Part shown: positions 9,732 through 19,128 of the stretch, piece by piece
Layout: the number at the start of each line of letters is the position of its first letter
How positions within the stretch are numbered: the stretch's first letter is position 1
Source: Providencia stuartii
GTDB lineage: Bacteria > Pseudomonadota > Gammaproteobacteria > Enterobacterales > Enterobacteriaceae
Direction: 5' to 3'
DNA length: 64,000 nt
Assembly (NCBI GenBank): GCA_900455155.1
Contig: UGUC01000002.1
Location: 1,674,001 to 1,738,000, forward strand
Notes under the pieces: model-generated
Databases searched by the model: none
Told to the model about the DNA's origin: nothing
The model's input: only the letters and a program-made list of their open reading frames with translations
Translations under genes and position numbers: made by a program

Positions 9732-9829
9732 TCTTTAAACTCCTATCTCGCTCTCGCCTGATACGACACACCTTAAAGATATGTCGCACACCAGAAACGA
9801 TTTTATTTATTTTTATTAATAATTTATCG

Positions 9830-10534
9830 TTAGCGCGGAACGATAACGCTGTTGATTTCGTCTTCGGTTAACTCACGATACTCGCCGGGAGCAAGATCAT
9901 CATCGAGCCAAATATCACCAATACGCTCGCGGTGTAGCCCACAAACATGATTTCCTACTGCTGCAAACATTCTTTTTACTTGGTGATAGCGCCCTTCGCT
10001 GATGGTCAATAGCACTTCTTTTGGAGAGATGACCTCCAACTGAGCTGGCTTGGTTGGATATTTTTCGCCATTTAGCATGACGCCTTCGGCAAAGCGTTTT
10101 GCAACATCGTCAGCAATGTCGTTTTCTAACTCAACTCGATACGTTTTTTCACAGTGGTGCTTGGGAGAGGTTATGCGATGTGACCACTGACCATCATCGG
10201 TTAGCAATACTAACCCTGTGGTATCAATATCAAGGCGCCCTGCTGAGTGCAATTTGTCTGCCAGCGGCTCATCAATAAAATAGAGAATGGTGGGATGAGC
10301 AGGATCGTCTGTTGAGCAAACATAGCCTTGAGGCTTATGCAACATAAAATAACGCGGGCCTGTAACATGAACTAAAACACTGCCTTCATAAGCGACAACT
10401 TGTTCAGGGCTGACTTGTACCGCACCTGATTTGACAATTTCATCATCTACAGTGACTTTTCCGGCACGCAGCTCTCGCGCCACTAGGCTCCGGCTAATCC
10501 CTAATTGCTGGGACAAAAACTTATCCAGTCGCAT
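9830..10534 (-). CDS. rsuA: 16S rRNA pseudouridine(516) synthase RsuA
   Basis: Makes pseudouridine 516 in 16S rRNA. 234 residues: S4-like RNA-binding domain ([21 protein letters not shown]) at residues 1-60, then the catalytic domain with [17 protein letters not shown] (catalytic Asp in RLD) and the C-terminal [20 protein letters not shown] typical of the RsuA/RluB/E/F family. ATG 10534 chosen over an in-frame GTG at 10540 because it matches the E. coli start and has AAGAG in range. Divergent from radD. Confidence 0.95.
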   Translation of the reverse strand: MRLDKFLSQQLGISRSLVARELRAGKVTVDDEIVKSGAVQVSPEQVVAYEGSVLVHVTGPRYFMLHKPQGYVCSTDDPAHPTILYFIDEPLADKLHSAGRLDIDTTGLVLLTDDGQWSHRITSPKHHCEKTYRVELENDIADDVAKRFAEGVMLNGEKYPTKPAQLEVISPKEVLLTISEGRYHQVKRMFAAVGNHVCGLHRERIGDIWLDDDLAPGEYRELTEDEINSVIVPR

Positions 10535-10759
10535 AAACACTCTTAATTTGATGGAATAGTAACTTAGTGCCTAAAGACAACTAAGTTGTTAGAAATAAAA
10601 TTGAAAGGTTATTGTGATTGTGCTCACATCTTTTATTATATCAATAACTAACTACAAGTGATAGCGTCTCAAAATTAACGCGTGTTTTTAGCTCAACCCA
10701 TTGTGTTAACCTAAATTTTACATTAAGCGACTTACTATTTTTAATTAATACTGAATAAT

Positions 10760-12520
10760 ATGCCTTTTGTCCTTCGTCCCTATCAACAAGAAGCTGTCGA
10801 TGCGACCGTTCGTTATTTTCGCCAACACACGCAACCTGCCGTGATTGTGCTACCAACGGGAGCAGGAAAAAGCTTGGTCATTGCCGAACTTGCTCGCTTA
10901 GCTCGAGGAAGAGTATTGGTTCTTGCTCACGTCAAAGAATTAGTAGAACAAAACCATGCAAAATATATCGCTTATGGCCTTGAGGCTGATATTTTCGCTG
11001 CTGGCTTAAATCGCAAACAATCCCAAAGCAAAGTCGTCTTTGGCAGCGTACAATCCGTTGCGCGAAACTTAGACAGTTTTAATGATAATTTCTCCTTAAT
11101 CATCATTGATGAATGTCATCGTATTAGCGCGAATGAGAAAAGCCAATATCAACAAATTATCAATAACCTTAGCCAGTACAACCCTGCATTGAAGATCCTA
11201 GGTTTAACCGCCACTCCCTATCGACTCGGTTCAGGATGGATCTATCAATATCATTATCACGGCATGATAAGAGGCGATGAGAACTGTTTTTTTCATGAAT
11301 GCATTTATGAGTTACCTTTGCATTACATGATTAAAAATCATTTCTTAGTCACCCCCGAACGCCTTGATATGCCAGTATTACAGTATGACTTTAGCCAAGT
11401 TTCTCTCAGTTCCGCCGGCATTTTTAATGAACAAGAATTAAACCTTTCTATTAAGAAACAAAAACGTATTACCCCTAAAATTGTCGCTCAAATTGTTGAA
11501 TACGCCTTACCACGGCAAGGTTGTATGATCTTTGCCGCTACCGTTGAACACGCAAAAGAAATTTTCGGCTATTTACCTGAACAGACCGCCGCCTTAGTTA
11601 CCGCCGAGACGCCCGCGATAGAGCGAGAGGCTATTATTCAACAGTTTAAGCAGAAAAAGCTGCATTTTTTAGTCAACGTTTCTGTTCTGACAACAGGGTT
11701 TGATGCCCCGCATGTCGATGTTATTGCCATTCTACGCCCAACAGAATCTGTCAGCTTATACCAGCAAATTGTAGGCCGAGGATTGCGCCTTTCACCGGGA
11801 AAAACCGAGTGCCTGATCTTAGACTATGCAGGGAATCCTCACGACCTCTTTCGCCCTGAGGTAGGTTCAACTAAGCCTAACACCAACAGTGTTCCCGTTC
11901 AGGTATTCTGCCCTCTTTGTCAGTTTGCTAATACTTTTTGGGGAAAATGCACCGAAGATGGGCAAATTATCGAGCATTATGGTCGCCGCTGCCAAGGCTG
12001 GGAAGAGAATGAATTAGGTCAAAAGCAGCAATGTGAGTACCGTTTTCGTTTTAAACAATGTCCTCATTGTGGTGCAGAAAACGATATTGCCGCTCGCCGC
12101 TGCCAAAAATGCGATGGGGTATTATCTGATCCTGACGATATGCTAAAAGCGGCTTTGAAATTAAAAGATGCGTTGATCTTACGTTGCGGCGGCATGGCAC
12201 TAACCAATGGTGCTGATAACAAAGGTGAATGGCTAAAAATCACGTACTATGATGAAGATGGCACCTCCGTTTCGGAGCGCTTTCGTTTGCATACGCAGGC
12301 GCAACGCCGTGCTTTTGAATACCATTTCTTGCGGGAACATTTCCGTGCGCCAGGCGTTCCTTTTCATTGGTCTTCGGCTAATGACATTATCTCTCAGCAG
12401 GCTTTATTACGTTATCCTCAATTTATAGTGGCTCGTAAGAAGGAAAGTTATTGGGAGATCCGCCAAAAAATATTTGATTATCAAGGGCGTTTTCGAGTTG
12501 CCGACCAACTCTACTCCTGA
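10760..12520 (+). CDS. radD: DEAD/DEAH helicase RadD (YejH)
   Basis: Superfamily 2 ATPase implicated in recombination and double-strand-break repair; the E. coli protein interacts with SSB and stimulates RecA strand exchange. 586 residues as in E. coli. Helicase motifs: Q-like RPYQQEAVD, Walker A PTGAGKS, Walker B DECH, motif III TATPYR, motif [11 protein letters not shown]-terminal zinc-finger pairs [14 protein letters not shown] and CPHCGAEND...CQKC (about residues 390-460). Start is ATG 10760, ribosome site weak. Order rsuA-radD-rplY is conserved. Confidence 0.95.
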   Translation: MPFVLRPYQQEAVDATVRYFRQHTQPAVIVLPTGAGKSLVIAELARLARGRVLVLAHVKELVEQNHAKYIAYGLEADIFAAGLNRKQSQSKVVFGSVQSVARNLDSFNDNFSLIIIDECHRISANEKSQYQQIINNLSQYNPALKILGLTATPYRLGSGWIYQYHYHGMIRGDENCFFHECIYELPLHYMIKNHFLVTPERLDMPVLQYDFSQVSLSSAGIFNEQELNLSIKKQKRITPKIVAQIVEYALPRQGCMIFAATVEHAKEIFGYLPEQTAALVTAETPAIEREAIIQQFKQKKLHFLVNVSVLTTGFDAPHVDVIAILRPTESVSLYQQIVGRGLRLSPGKTECLILDYAGNPHDLFRPEVGSTKPNTNSVPVQVFCPLCQFANTFWGKCTEDGQIIEHYGRRCQGWEENELGQKQQCEYRFRFKQCPHCGAENDIAARRCQKCDGVLSDPDDMLKAALKLKDALILRCGGMALTNGADNKGEWLKITYYDEDGTSVSERFRLHTQAQRRAFEYHFLREHFRAPGVPFHWSSANDIISQQALLRYPQFIVARKKESYWEIRQKIFDYQGRFRVADQLYS

Positions 12521-12624
12521 TATTGATTAGATTATGATTGCTGTAAAGACGGTTTTCCGTTAAAATGCCGCCCGCTTGGATGTTTCGCGTCAGCGAATTA
12601 CGCATCAACAAGCCAAATCTCGAA

Positions 12625-12663
12625 CCTGCTGCTGGGTCGCCTGTAGCAGGATTTTATTTTTTT
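12625..12663 (+). promoter_or_regulatory. rplY leader hairpin / attenuator-like element
   Basis: Stem CCTGCT/AGCAGG with a 14-base loop followed by an A and a T-rich run, located 20-58 bases before the rplY start. It looks like an intrinsic terminator placed in the leader. rplY of E. coli is known to be autogenously controlled through its mRNA leader; whether this element is the L25 target is inference. Confidence 0.5.
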
Positions 12664-12682
12664 CTTGTATAGAGAAATAGTA

Positions 12683-12964
12683 ATGTTAACTATTAATGCA
12701 ATTGCACGTAAAGAGCAGGGTAAGGGTGCGAGCCGCCGCCTGCGCAGAGCAAACCAGCTTCCAGCTATCGTTTACGGTGGCAACCAAGAAGCTATCTCTG
12801 TTACTCTTAACCATGATGAAGTGATTAACCAAGAAGGCAAAGCAGAATTTTATGAAGTTCTGAGCCTGGTTATCGATGGTAAAGAAACTAAAGTCAAAGT
12901 TCAGGCAATTCAACGTCACCCATTCAAGCCAAAAGTGACGCACATTGACTTCCTGCGCGTTTAA
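12683..12964 (+). CDS. rplY: 50S ribosomal protein L25
   Basis: Binds 5S rRNA in the large subunit. 93 residues, short (enterobacterial) L25 form without the CTC extension. Start [24 protein letters not shown] aligns with E. coli L25; a reading from 12665 would add six residues without family support. C-terminus [18 protein letters not shown] is diagnostic. Own terminator downstream. Confidence 0.97.
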   Translation: MLTINAIARKEQGKGASRRLRRANQLPAIVYGGNQEAISVTLNHDEVINQEGKAEFYEVLSLVIDGKETKVKVQAIQRHPFKPKVTHIDFLRV

Positions 12965-13007
12965 TTAAAGCCACAAGCCGAGCTTTAGAATTTATCGGGA
13001 CGCCGAG

Positions 13008-13041
13008 TAAATAACGCCGCAATTGCGGCGTTATTTATTTT
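13008..13041. terminator. Bidirectional terminator between rplY and yejK
   Basis: 13-bp perfect stem TAAATAACGCCGC/GCGGCGTTATTTA with AATT loop, between convergent genes. Confidence 0.9.
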
Positions 13042-13052
13042 TAGTGGTTACC

Positions 13053-14054
13053 TTATTTGCCACTACGACGTTGCAGTTGATCCCGCAAATTTGGCGGAGT
13101 GCCTCGAATCGTTAATGTATCTGTGACTGGATCCCAAAAAATACGCTCTCCCATCAGTAATGCATCAAAACTGATCGTTATTCCACCACCACTACCAGAA
13201 AACTTGGTCAGTTGCTTTAACGTACCTCTATCTGCGGGAAAGCTATCTTCTAATTGATAATCATTTTGGCGAGCAAAATCACTGAAGCTTTGTTCCTCAA
13301 CTACCGGCAGCTCATTCGATAGCGCTTGTAATTCAATTTCTTCCCCTGATTGCAACTGCTCAGTACAATAATTATGGACTTGCTGACGATACGCTTGACG
13401 CGTATTTTTATCCATCTGAGCATTATCACAAAAATCATCTAGCGCTTGTACTAAGCCTTTATTTTGAGCTTTTGCATTTAGACCTTCTGACGCCGCTAAA
13501 AAGTCCATAAAAAAGTCAGAGACTTTGCGCCCTACTCTCCCTTTTAAAAAGGTCAAGTAACGGGTTGACTCTGGGTTCGTTTCCCACTCAGTTAAATCAA
13601 TACGCGCTACAATATCTGCATGAGGGATATCCAGATAATGTGTCGTCGATAAATCGAGGTTATCTGTCACGAACATACTGTCACAGCTGCTTAATACCGC
13701 GATTAATAAATATTCAACCGCGAGGTAGCGATATTGACAAAAGAGCACCACGCCCCCTTCAGCAAAGGGATATTTTGCCAATTCATCTTTTAAGCGCACG
13801 GTCATTGCACGGCTAAAACCGAGAAACTCCTCTTCACCTTTGCGCAATAATTTCAATGCGTCCGCCAGCTCACTCTCTTCGTTGAACTCGCCAAACGCTT
13901 TGCTCTTCGCACTGTATACTCGGTGTAATTCTGCCATCATGTCTTGCACAACGTTATCGGTTGACAACAGAGAATCACGTAACATCACTTCGAGTGTTTG
14001 TTCATCGCGTTTGATCAACTGATGTAAAGCTATCTGGGTAATTTCCAGACTCAT
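13053..14054 (-). CDS. yejK: Nucleoid-associated protein YejK (NdpA)
   Basis: 333 residues, close to E. coli YejK (335) over the full length: start [19 protein letters not shown], middle [26 protein letters not shown], end [29 protein letters not shown]. Nucleoid-associated protein of the NA37 family, also reported to interact with topoisomerases. ATG 14054 is preceded by AAGGAGCC; an upstream in-frame start at 14102 lacks homology. Divergent from yejL. Confidence 0.95.
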   Translation of the reverse strand: MSLEITQIALHQLIKRDEQTLEVMLRDSLLSTDNVVQDMMAELHRVYSAKSKAFGEFNEESELADALKLLRKGEEEFLGFSRAMTVRLKDELAKYPFAEGGVVLFCQYRYLAVEYLLIAVLSSCDSMFVTDNLDLSTTHYLDIPHADIVARIDLTEWETNPESTRYLTFLKGRVGRKVSDFFMDFLAASEGLNAKAQNKGLVQALDDFCDNAQMDKNTRQAYRQQVHNYCTEQLQSGEEIELQALSNELPVVEEQSFSDFARQNDYQLEDSFPADRGTLKQLTKFSGSGGGITISFDALLMGERIFWDPVTDTLTIRGTPPNLRDQLQRRSGK

Positions 14055-14296
14055 TGTAGGCTCCTTGTTCAAGCAGAAATATTGTCGCGCGTATTCAAAC
14101 ACCGATGCTATTTATCTGCAACTGAAACCGTCACCTCTACCTATTTTTACTTAGCAAAATTGAACTAATACTCATTCAAATTATCTTAATAAGCATTATT
14201 CTCACTTGAATATAAATTTCTTGCGAAGAATGAAGAAAAACATCCCGCTATACGCTATCATAGGTGAGCTTTAACTAATTTAGGATGTCGAAATTT

Positions 14297-14524
14297 ATGC
14301 CACAGTCATCTCGCTATAGTGATGAAAAAGTTGAAACTTTGCTTGCTGAACTTGTCAGCGTGTTAGAAAAAAACCATACTCCTGTAGATCTTTCACTTAT
14401 GGTGTTAGGCAATATGGTGACCAATCTGCTTAATACGTCTGTTGCGCCAACTCAACGTAAAATGATTGCAGACTCTTTCGCCAACGCTTTGTTGTCTTCT
14501 GTTAAAGAAGATCAATCTCACTAA
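14297..14524 (+). CDS. yejL: YejL family protein (UPF0352)
   Basis: 75 residues, helical small protein; [19 protein letters not shown] and [21 protein letters not shown] match E. coli YejL. Function unknown. ATG 14297 gives the family start; ATG 14285, four codons earlier, is also in frame. 22 bases before yejM, so very likely co-transcribed with it. Confidence 0.92.
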   Translation: MPQSSRYSDEKVETLLAELVSVLEKNHTPVDLSLMVLGNMVTNLLNTSVAPTQRKMIADSFANALLSSVKEDQSH

Positions 14525-14546
14525 ATAGACTAATGAAATAAACAGT

Positions 14547-16265
14547 ATGGTGACCCAGCAGCGCTACCGTGACAAAGTCTCCCAAATGATAAGTTGGGGG
14601 CACTGGTTTGCACTTTTCAATATACTGCTTAGCCTCGGGCTAAGCAGTAGCTATCTGTTTATTTTCGATTGGCCTGATACGCTAGCTGGGCGTATTTTTG
14701 CCTTCGTCAGTTGGATTGGCCATTTTAGCTTTGTCGTTTTTGCTTGCTACTTGCTCATTGTCTTTCCTCTGACCTTTATTGTGATGTCTCAGCGGCTGCT
14801 GAGGCTGATTTGTGTTGCCCTTGCCACCGTTGGCACCACATTATTACTCTTTGATATTCGGGTATTTAGCCAATTTGGCCTACACCTAACGCCACAAGTT
14901 TGGGATCTTGTCATCAACCCTGACAAAGGTGAAATGGCTCGCGAGTGGCAACTCATGTTTATCACCATCCCAATCATCTTTCTCGTTCAAATGCTATTTG
15001 CAACGTGGAGTTGGCAAAAGTTACGCAGTTTAAACAGGCAAACTTTTGGTAAGCCACTTGCGGGGATATTTATTGCGACCTTTATTATGTCGCACCTAAT
15101 GTATGCATGGTCTGATGCTAATTTCTATCGCCCCATTACCATGCAGCGCTATAATTACCCGCTGTCACAACCTATGACGGCAAGGAAACTGCTTGATAAA
15201 TACGGTCTGCTGGACTTATCAGAACATCAAAATCGTGTTTTCCAACAAGGTAGCCCTACTGCACTAAAAATCCAGTATCCATTAAAACCGCTCAGCTACT
15301 ATGACCAAGGTATGGGTTATAACCTGCTGTTAGTTGTTGTTGATGATTTAGGCAATAAAACACAGCAAAATAGCATGTCATCGCTGAAATCATTTAAAGA
15401 GATGAGTACCGAATTCACCAACCACTATACGACGGGTTTACGTAACGATACTGCTCTCTTTGGCCTATTTTATGGTATCTCATCCAGCTATTTTGATAAT
15501 ATTCTTAATGAGCGGTATGCCTCTGTGCTTATCCAAGCATTGCAGAAACAAGGGTATCAATTCGGCCTATTCTCTACCGATGGCTTTAATTCCCCGCTTT
15601 TCCGTCAAGCTATCTTGGCCGATTATTCATTACCTGCAAAAGCGGCTGATAGTGATGCACAAACAATTTCTCAGTGGGATTCCTGGTTAAAAGGTTTAAA
15701 AAATGAATCGCCTTGGTTCTCCTTCTTAAATATTAAAGGTAAACCGGGAAGTAACCAGACGGATCAACAAATCAATCAAGTAATAGAATCACTGATACGT
15801 GATGGTCGCTTGAAAAATACGATTGTTATTATTACAGCGAATTATAATAATGCTGAACAATCTGACACGACAAACTGGTTTAGTAATAAACGTTTTGAGC
15901 GGGAAAAAATGCAGGTTCCACTGCTTATCTATTGGCCTAATACACCGAGTCAACAAATTGATAAGCTGACAAGCCACCAAGACGTATTGACGACGATTAT
16001 GCAACGGTTACTGCATGTGTCTAACTCGCCTGAGGATTATAGCCAAGGGGAAGATTTATTTAGCCCAGAACGTAAATACCCGTGGGTTATTACCGGCGAT
16101 GACAATGATGTAGTGATCACGACCAATAGTGCGACCCTATATATGGATCATAACGGTCAATTTAGTATCTATGACCTGCAAGGTCGAGAAGTTAAAGACC
16201 AAAAACCTGATCTTGCACAGTTATTGAAGATTTTCACAGAGCTTAAGCGTTTTAATGAAAATTAA
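14547..16265 (+). CDS. yejM: YejM/PbgA (LapC) inner-membrane regulator of LPS synthesis
   Basis: In E. coli this essential protein senses LPS and restrains LapB-FtsH so that LpxC is stabilised. 572 residues (E. coli 586): about five TM helices in residues 1-190, then a linker (MQRYNYPLSQPMTARKLLDKYGLLD) and a periplasmic sulfatase/arylsulfatase-like domain beginning near NLLLVVVDDLG. FGLFYGISSSYF and LLHVSNSPEDYSQGEDLF are conserved. The sulfatase nucleophile consensus is not visible, consistent with a non-enzymatic role. Start MVTQQRYRDKVSQMISWGHWFALFN matches E. coli. Confidence 0.95.
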   Translation: MVTQQRYRDKVSQMISWGHWFALFNILLSLGLSSSYLFIFDWPDTLAGRIFAFVSWIGHFSFVVFACYLLIVFPLTFIVMSQRLLRLICVALATVGTTLLLFDIRVFSQFGLHLTPQVWDLVINPDKGEMAREWQLMFITIPIIFLVQMLFATWSWQKLRSLNRQTFGKPLAGIFIATFIMSHLMYAWSDANFYRPITMQRYNYPLSQPMTARKLLDKYGLLDLSEHQNRVFQQGSPTALKIQYPLKPLSYYDQGMGYNLLLVVVDDLGNKTQQNSMSSLKSFKEMSTEFTNHYTTGLRNDTALFGLFYGISSSYFDNILNERYASVLIQALQKQGYQFGLFSTDGFNSPLFRQAILADYSLPAKAADSDAQTISQWDSWLKGLKNESPWFSFLNIKGKPGSNQTDQQINQVIESLIRDGRLKNTIVIITANYNNAEQSDTTNWFSNKRFEREKMQVPLLIYWPNTPSQQIDKLTSHQDVLTTIMQRLLHVSNSPEDYSQGEDLFSPERKYPWVITGDDNDVVITTNSATLYMDHNGQFSIYDLQGREVKDQKPDLAQLLKIFTELKRFNEN

Positions 16266-16338
16266 CGTTTAAAAATCAATCAGTCGTGCAATCAATGTCT
16301 TGCTTTCATGGGGAAAATGAGTAGTATTAATCGCAGTT

Positions 16339-16415
16339 CGGCATGTAGCGCAGCTTGGTAGCGCACCGTCATGGGGTGTCGGGGGTCGGAGGTTCAAATC
16401 CTCTCATGCCGACCA
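16339..16415 (+). tRNA. proL: tRNA-Pro(GGG)
   Basis: 77-base cloverleaf with encoded CCA: acceptor CGGCATG/CATGCCG, D arm GCGC/GCGC, T arm GGAGG-TTCAAAT-CCTCT. Anticodon loop contains ATGGGGT, anticodon GGG reading CCC/CCU. Differs from E. coli proL at only a few bases. tRNA 3' ends are common integration targets, and an accessory block starts right after it. Confidence 0.97.
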
Positions 16416-16429
16416 GAATTCCCTAAGAA

Positions 16430-16457
16430 AACCAACCTGTTATGGTTGGTTTTTTTG
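16430..16457 (+). terminator. Terminator after tRNA-Pro
   Basis: 8-bp stem AACCAACC/GGTTGGTT, 6-base loop, then T run. Confidence 0.9.
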
Positions 16458-16637
16458 TATCTAAATTTTAAGCGGGGTAAAACAGGGGTAAAAGTTTGCT
16501 TTTGGAGTCTTCAAAGTCTGGCTGTATCTTTTCCCGCCAATAGAAATAGAGACGCAACTAAAAATATTCTTTTCATCATCAATACTTTTTAATTATCAAT
16601 GAGTGAATATGAGTAAATAGTTGCAACAATAAAATGC

Positions 16638-16694
16638 AAAAAACCCTACCAGTTGGTAGGGTTGCAAATTGAGGCTACACCTTATGTGTAGCCT
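16638..16694 (-). terminator. Tandem hairpins ending the Hsp20 transcript
   Basis: Reading the minus strand from the Hsp20 stop: hairpin AGGCTACAC/GTGTAGCCT (16672-16694) and then AACCCTACC/GGTAGGGTT (16642-16663) followed by a T run. The second is a good Rho-independent terminator. Confidence 0.8.
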
Positions 16695-16719
16695 AATAAC
16701 CTAACTCTATATCAATTAC

Positions 16720-17179
16720 TTAATTTTTATCTTTATTTTCTATTGCTATCAGTTGCGGTTTCTCTTCTTCCGGCAATTCATACTCAATGGCCACCGTTAA
16801 AAGCCCTCTTGATAGATCCGCTTTTTTCTATCCTTACATTTTTACCTAGGTCAAACTGCAACGTAAACTGACCGTAGGATATTCCACGGTGAAGCCACTT
16901 CTCGTTATCTTCCTGAGATTTTTCTTCTCGTTTCCCTTCTACCAATAGTCGACCACCTTTTAATGAAACAGTTAAATCGCTTTCTTGGTATCCAGGAACA
17001 CTAACCGTAAGCTCATAATGGCTATCATCAATCTGTTTCAGATCATAGGTCTGAACCGGTGATGCAATAGGCCTGCTTCCGGTGAGTTGGCTGAATAAAC
17101 GGTCTATCTGATCAAACCGATTAGATAGTAAGCTATCAGAAATTGTTGGAAATAATGAAAAAGGTTTAATGTTAGCCAT
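16720..17179 (-). pseudogene. Hsp20/alpha-crystallin small heat-shock protein, frameshifted (one extra A)
   Basis: ATP-independent holdase. The first frame covers the alpha-crystallin domain (DDSHYELTVSVPGYQESDLTVSLKG, GRLLVEGKREE, HRGISYGQFTLQFDLGKNVRIEK) and then derails. Removing one base from the six-base run at 16822-16827 restores the conserved end ADLSRGLLTVAIEYELPEEEKP and a 152-residue protein. Start ATG 17179 follows AAGGAGGAATT, and a heat-shock-type promoter lies upstream. Not IbpA/IbpB-like at the N-terminus (MANIKPFSLFPTISDSLL). The product is probably intact in the cell. Confidence 0.85.
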
Positions 17180-17234
17180 AATTCCTCCTTCAGTATTAAT
17201 GAGATTAAGTGGATGTACCTATCACCCATAAATA

Positions 17235-17266
17235 TACATAGGGACGACTCATCACTTTTCAACCCT
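17235..17266 (-). promoter_or_regulatory. Candidate sigma-32 promoter of hsp20
   Basis: On the minus strand: GGGTTGAAA, a 13-14 base spacer, then CCCTATGTAT. This fits the heat-shock consensus (CTTGAA...CCCCAT-T) and sits 56-87 bases before the Hsp20 start. Confidence 0.6.
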
Positions 17267-17378
17267 GCCAGCTCAAATTTTATAGAAAAATTTATTTTTT
17301 ATTATTATCAGTCGTTTAATCGTAGTCTCTTAACGTAAAGATACAGTGCCTCCGCATACTGCTCTTGACCAGACTGGC

Positions 17379-17714
17379 TTAATGAATAACCGATTTTGAA
17401 AACAGTTGGATAATAATAATGCCCAATGCAATGAACCCTAGTCCAATTAATGCTGGAAGATCGAGTTTCTGTTTGTAAACAAAGAACGATAATACCGAAA
17501 CAAGGAATATCCCAACTCCTGCCCATATCGCATATGCGATGCCAATATTCATACTTTTTACGACCTGCGATAAGCCATAAAAAGAGACGGCATAACCTAC
17601 GATAACAATAATACTCGGCACCAAGCGGGTAAATCCATCAGACGCTTTCATCATGGTTGTCGCTGCTGTTTCAGCTAATATAGACACCATTAAGATTGCG
17701 TATACTTTCAGCAT
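17379..17714 (-). CDS. SMR-family multidrug efflux protein (EmrE-like)
   Basis: 111 residues, four TM helices; dimeric proton/cation antiporter of the inner membrane. The membrane-embedded Glu (position 15, in SILAETAATTMMK) that carries protons and substrates is present, and GIAYAIWAGVGIFLVSVLS and LDLPALIGLGFI match EmrE. ATG 17714 follows AAAGAGGT. Lies between hsp20 and the HdeD fusion, same strand. Substrate range (quaternary ammonium, dyes) is inferred from family; the guanidinium-export branch (Gdx) is less likely given the strong EmrE likeness. Confidence 0.9.
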   Translation of the reverse strand: MLKVYAILMVSILAETAATTMMKASDGFTRLVPSIIVIVGYAVSFYGLSQVVKSMNIGIAYAIWAGVGIFLVSVLSFFVYKQKLDLPALIGLGFIALGIIIIQLFSKSVIH

Positions 17715-17789
17715 AAAGACCTCTTTGACTCATTTTGGAAGCTCATCGCTCCCTTGTTAAACAAAATAGATTATTGATTCATCATAATG

Positions 17790-19104
17790 CTATGACGTGC
17801 GCCGCCATGGTATGCGCTTGTACCACGGTATAGGCGCTGGATGGACGATAGCGCGTAATGCTCGTGCATAATCCATCATCAATCCTGGAGTCCAAGCCAT
17901 CATCCGTGCGCGACGCCGTATCTGAGCGGCTATCCATAATTCAGGCATACAAAGTACACTTAATACTCCCAAAAAACTGCTTCTTTTCTGGATAGATAAA
18001 ACCCCATCCAATGCAGCCTCTAACGCATACGCAACGCTGCTAGAGCAATTTTGATATGTCAGATTATAAACTGGGTGCTGCCGATATTTTTCCCAAAAAG
18101 TTATCAATGATGCTGGGTTATAAACCTCGAAAGTGATCCTCCTATCTGAATCACACCATTCTGAAGCTTCTGTTTGATAATCAGGTAAGAAACGCCCCGG
18201 CACATTATTAGCAGCCGTTGCCTTCAATATTCTAAAAAAACTCTGAAGGAGAACGGTCAATATCTTCCGCTGGATATAAACTAATATAGATATAGGGATA
18301 AAGTTCTAATGCGGCATGCCCTGTTGAAATAACGCCATCGGCATCAACTGCGGCAATATAGCGATTAATAATTGGGCGTGGCACAGGACGCTGATTAGCA
18401 GAGCCTTCCGGTGTCCATATATGGACCGTTAAAACTGAGTTAGGATCTATTTTTTGCTTCAAAGTATCTGCCGTTGAAGCCGTCGTATTCGTTGCGGTAG
18501 CGCCTGTCTTTTTAAATGACATAGGCCTCGGACGCATAAGCTCAAATATTGCTGTTCCCCGCCGAATATAACGTGCGCGCAACGCAATTCGCAAACAACC
18601 TAAACCACTTCCTATCATTAAAAATCCGAGAAAAAAGGAGATAGTGGCTTGATGATGCGTAAACAGAAAGAATGCAAAAAATATTTCAATTCCTCCCCAT
18701 ATCATGACCAATTGCCATCCGGGGAAACGAACAACCCATGCAGACACGACCACAAATAAACCAGTAAAAAAGTAAGCAAAGCCAAACATTGCTGATAGCA
18801 GTACATTACTAAATTTTTGATTGATTAATATAACCAGTGCGCAAAACAGAAATAGACAACCTTTAAAAAAGAGTATTGCTTTTTGGGTACCAACCCCACT
18901 CGAAGCGACACTTAATGTCACCAAACTTTCTAGTAATAATAACAAACCAAAGAGATGTATCGGGAAGAAAGCATTCCCATCAAGGCCATCAATAAAAATA
19001 AAAATACCCATCAAACACCAAAGGCTCCCTATACCCCAAAGGTAATGAGCTTTTCCTCTGATGAACTCCGCACCAAAGAGTAATAATGCAATTTGTAGCA
19101 TCAC
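17790..19104 (-). pseudogene. HdeD/DUF308 membrane protein fused to permuted papain-like peptidase domain, frameshifted
   Basis: Two open frames (18232-19104 and 17790-18260) join when one T is removed from the seven-base run at 18234-18240, giving 437 residues. Residues 1-190: about seven TM segments of HdeD/DUF308 type. Residues 220-380: soluble domain with His263 in STGHAALELY and Cys353 in NLTYQNCSSSVAYALE. The His-before-Cys order suggests a circularly permuted NlpC/P60-like (LRAT/YiiX-type) hydrolase. The C-terminus is Arg/Trp-rich with a hydrophobic patch. HdeD is associated with acid tolerance; the peptidase assignment is inference from the two motifs and their spacing. Likely co-transcribed with the upstream MASE1 remnant. 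Confidence 0.7.
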
Positions 19105-19128
19105 CTATCCCTTGTTATGACCTCAATT

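Noticed and set aside
16458..16640. Phage attachment remnant or integrase tail after tRNA-Pro
   Set aside because: Only the direct repeat GGGGTAAAA with a short spacer was noticed; no integrase homology and no copy of the tRNA 3' end at a second border in view.
17308..17526. 72-codon minus-strand frame over the end of the SMR gene
   Set aside because: Almost entirely out of frame inside the SMR gene; shadow frame.
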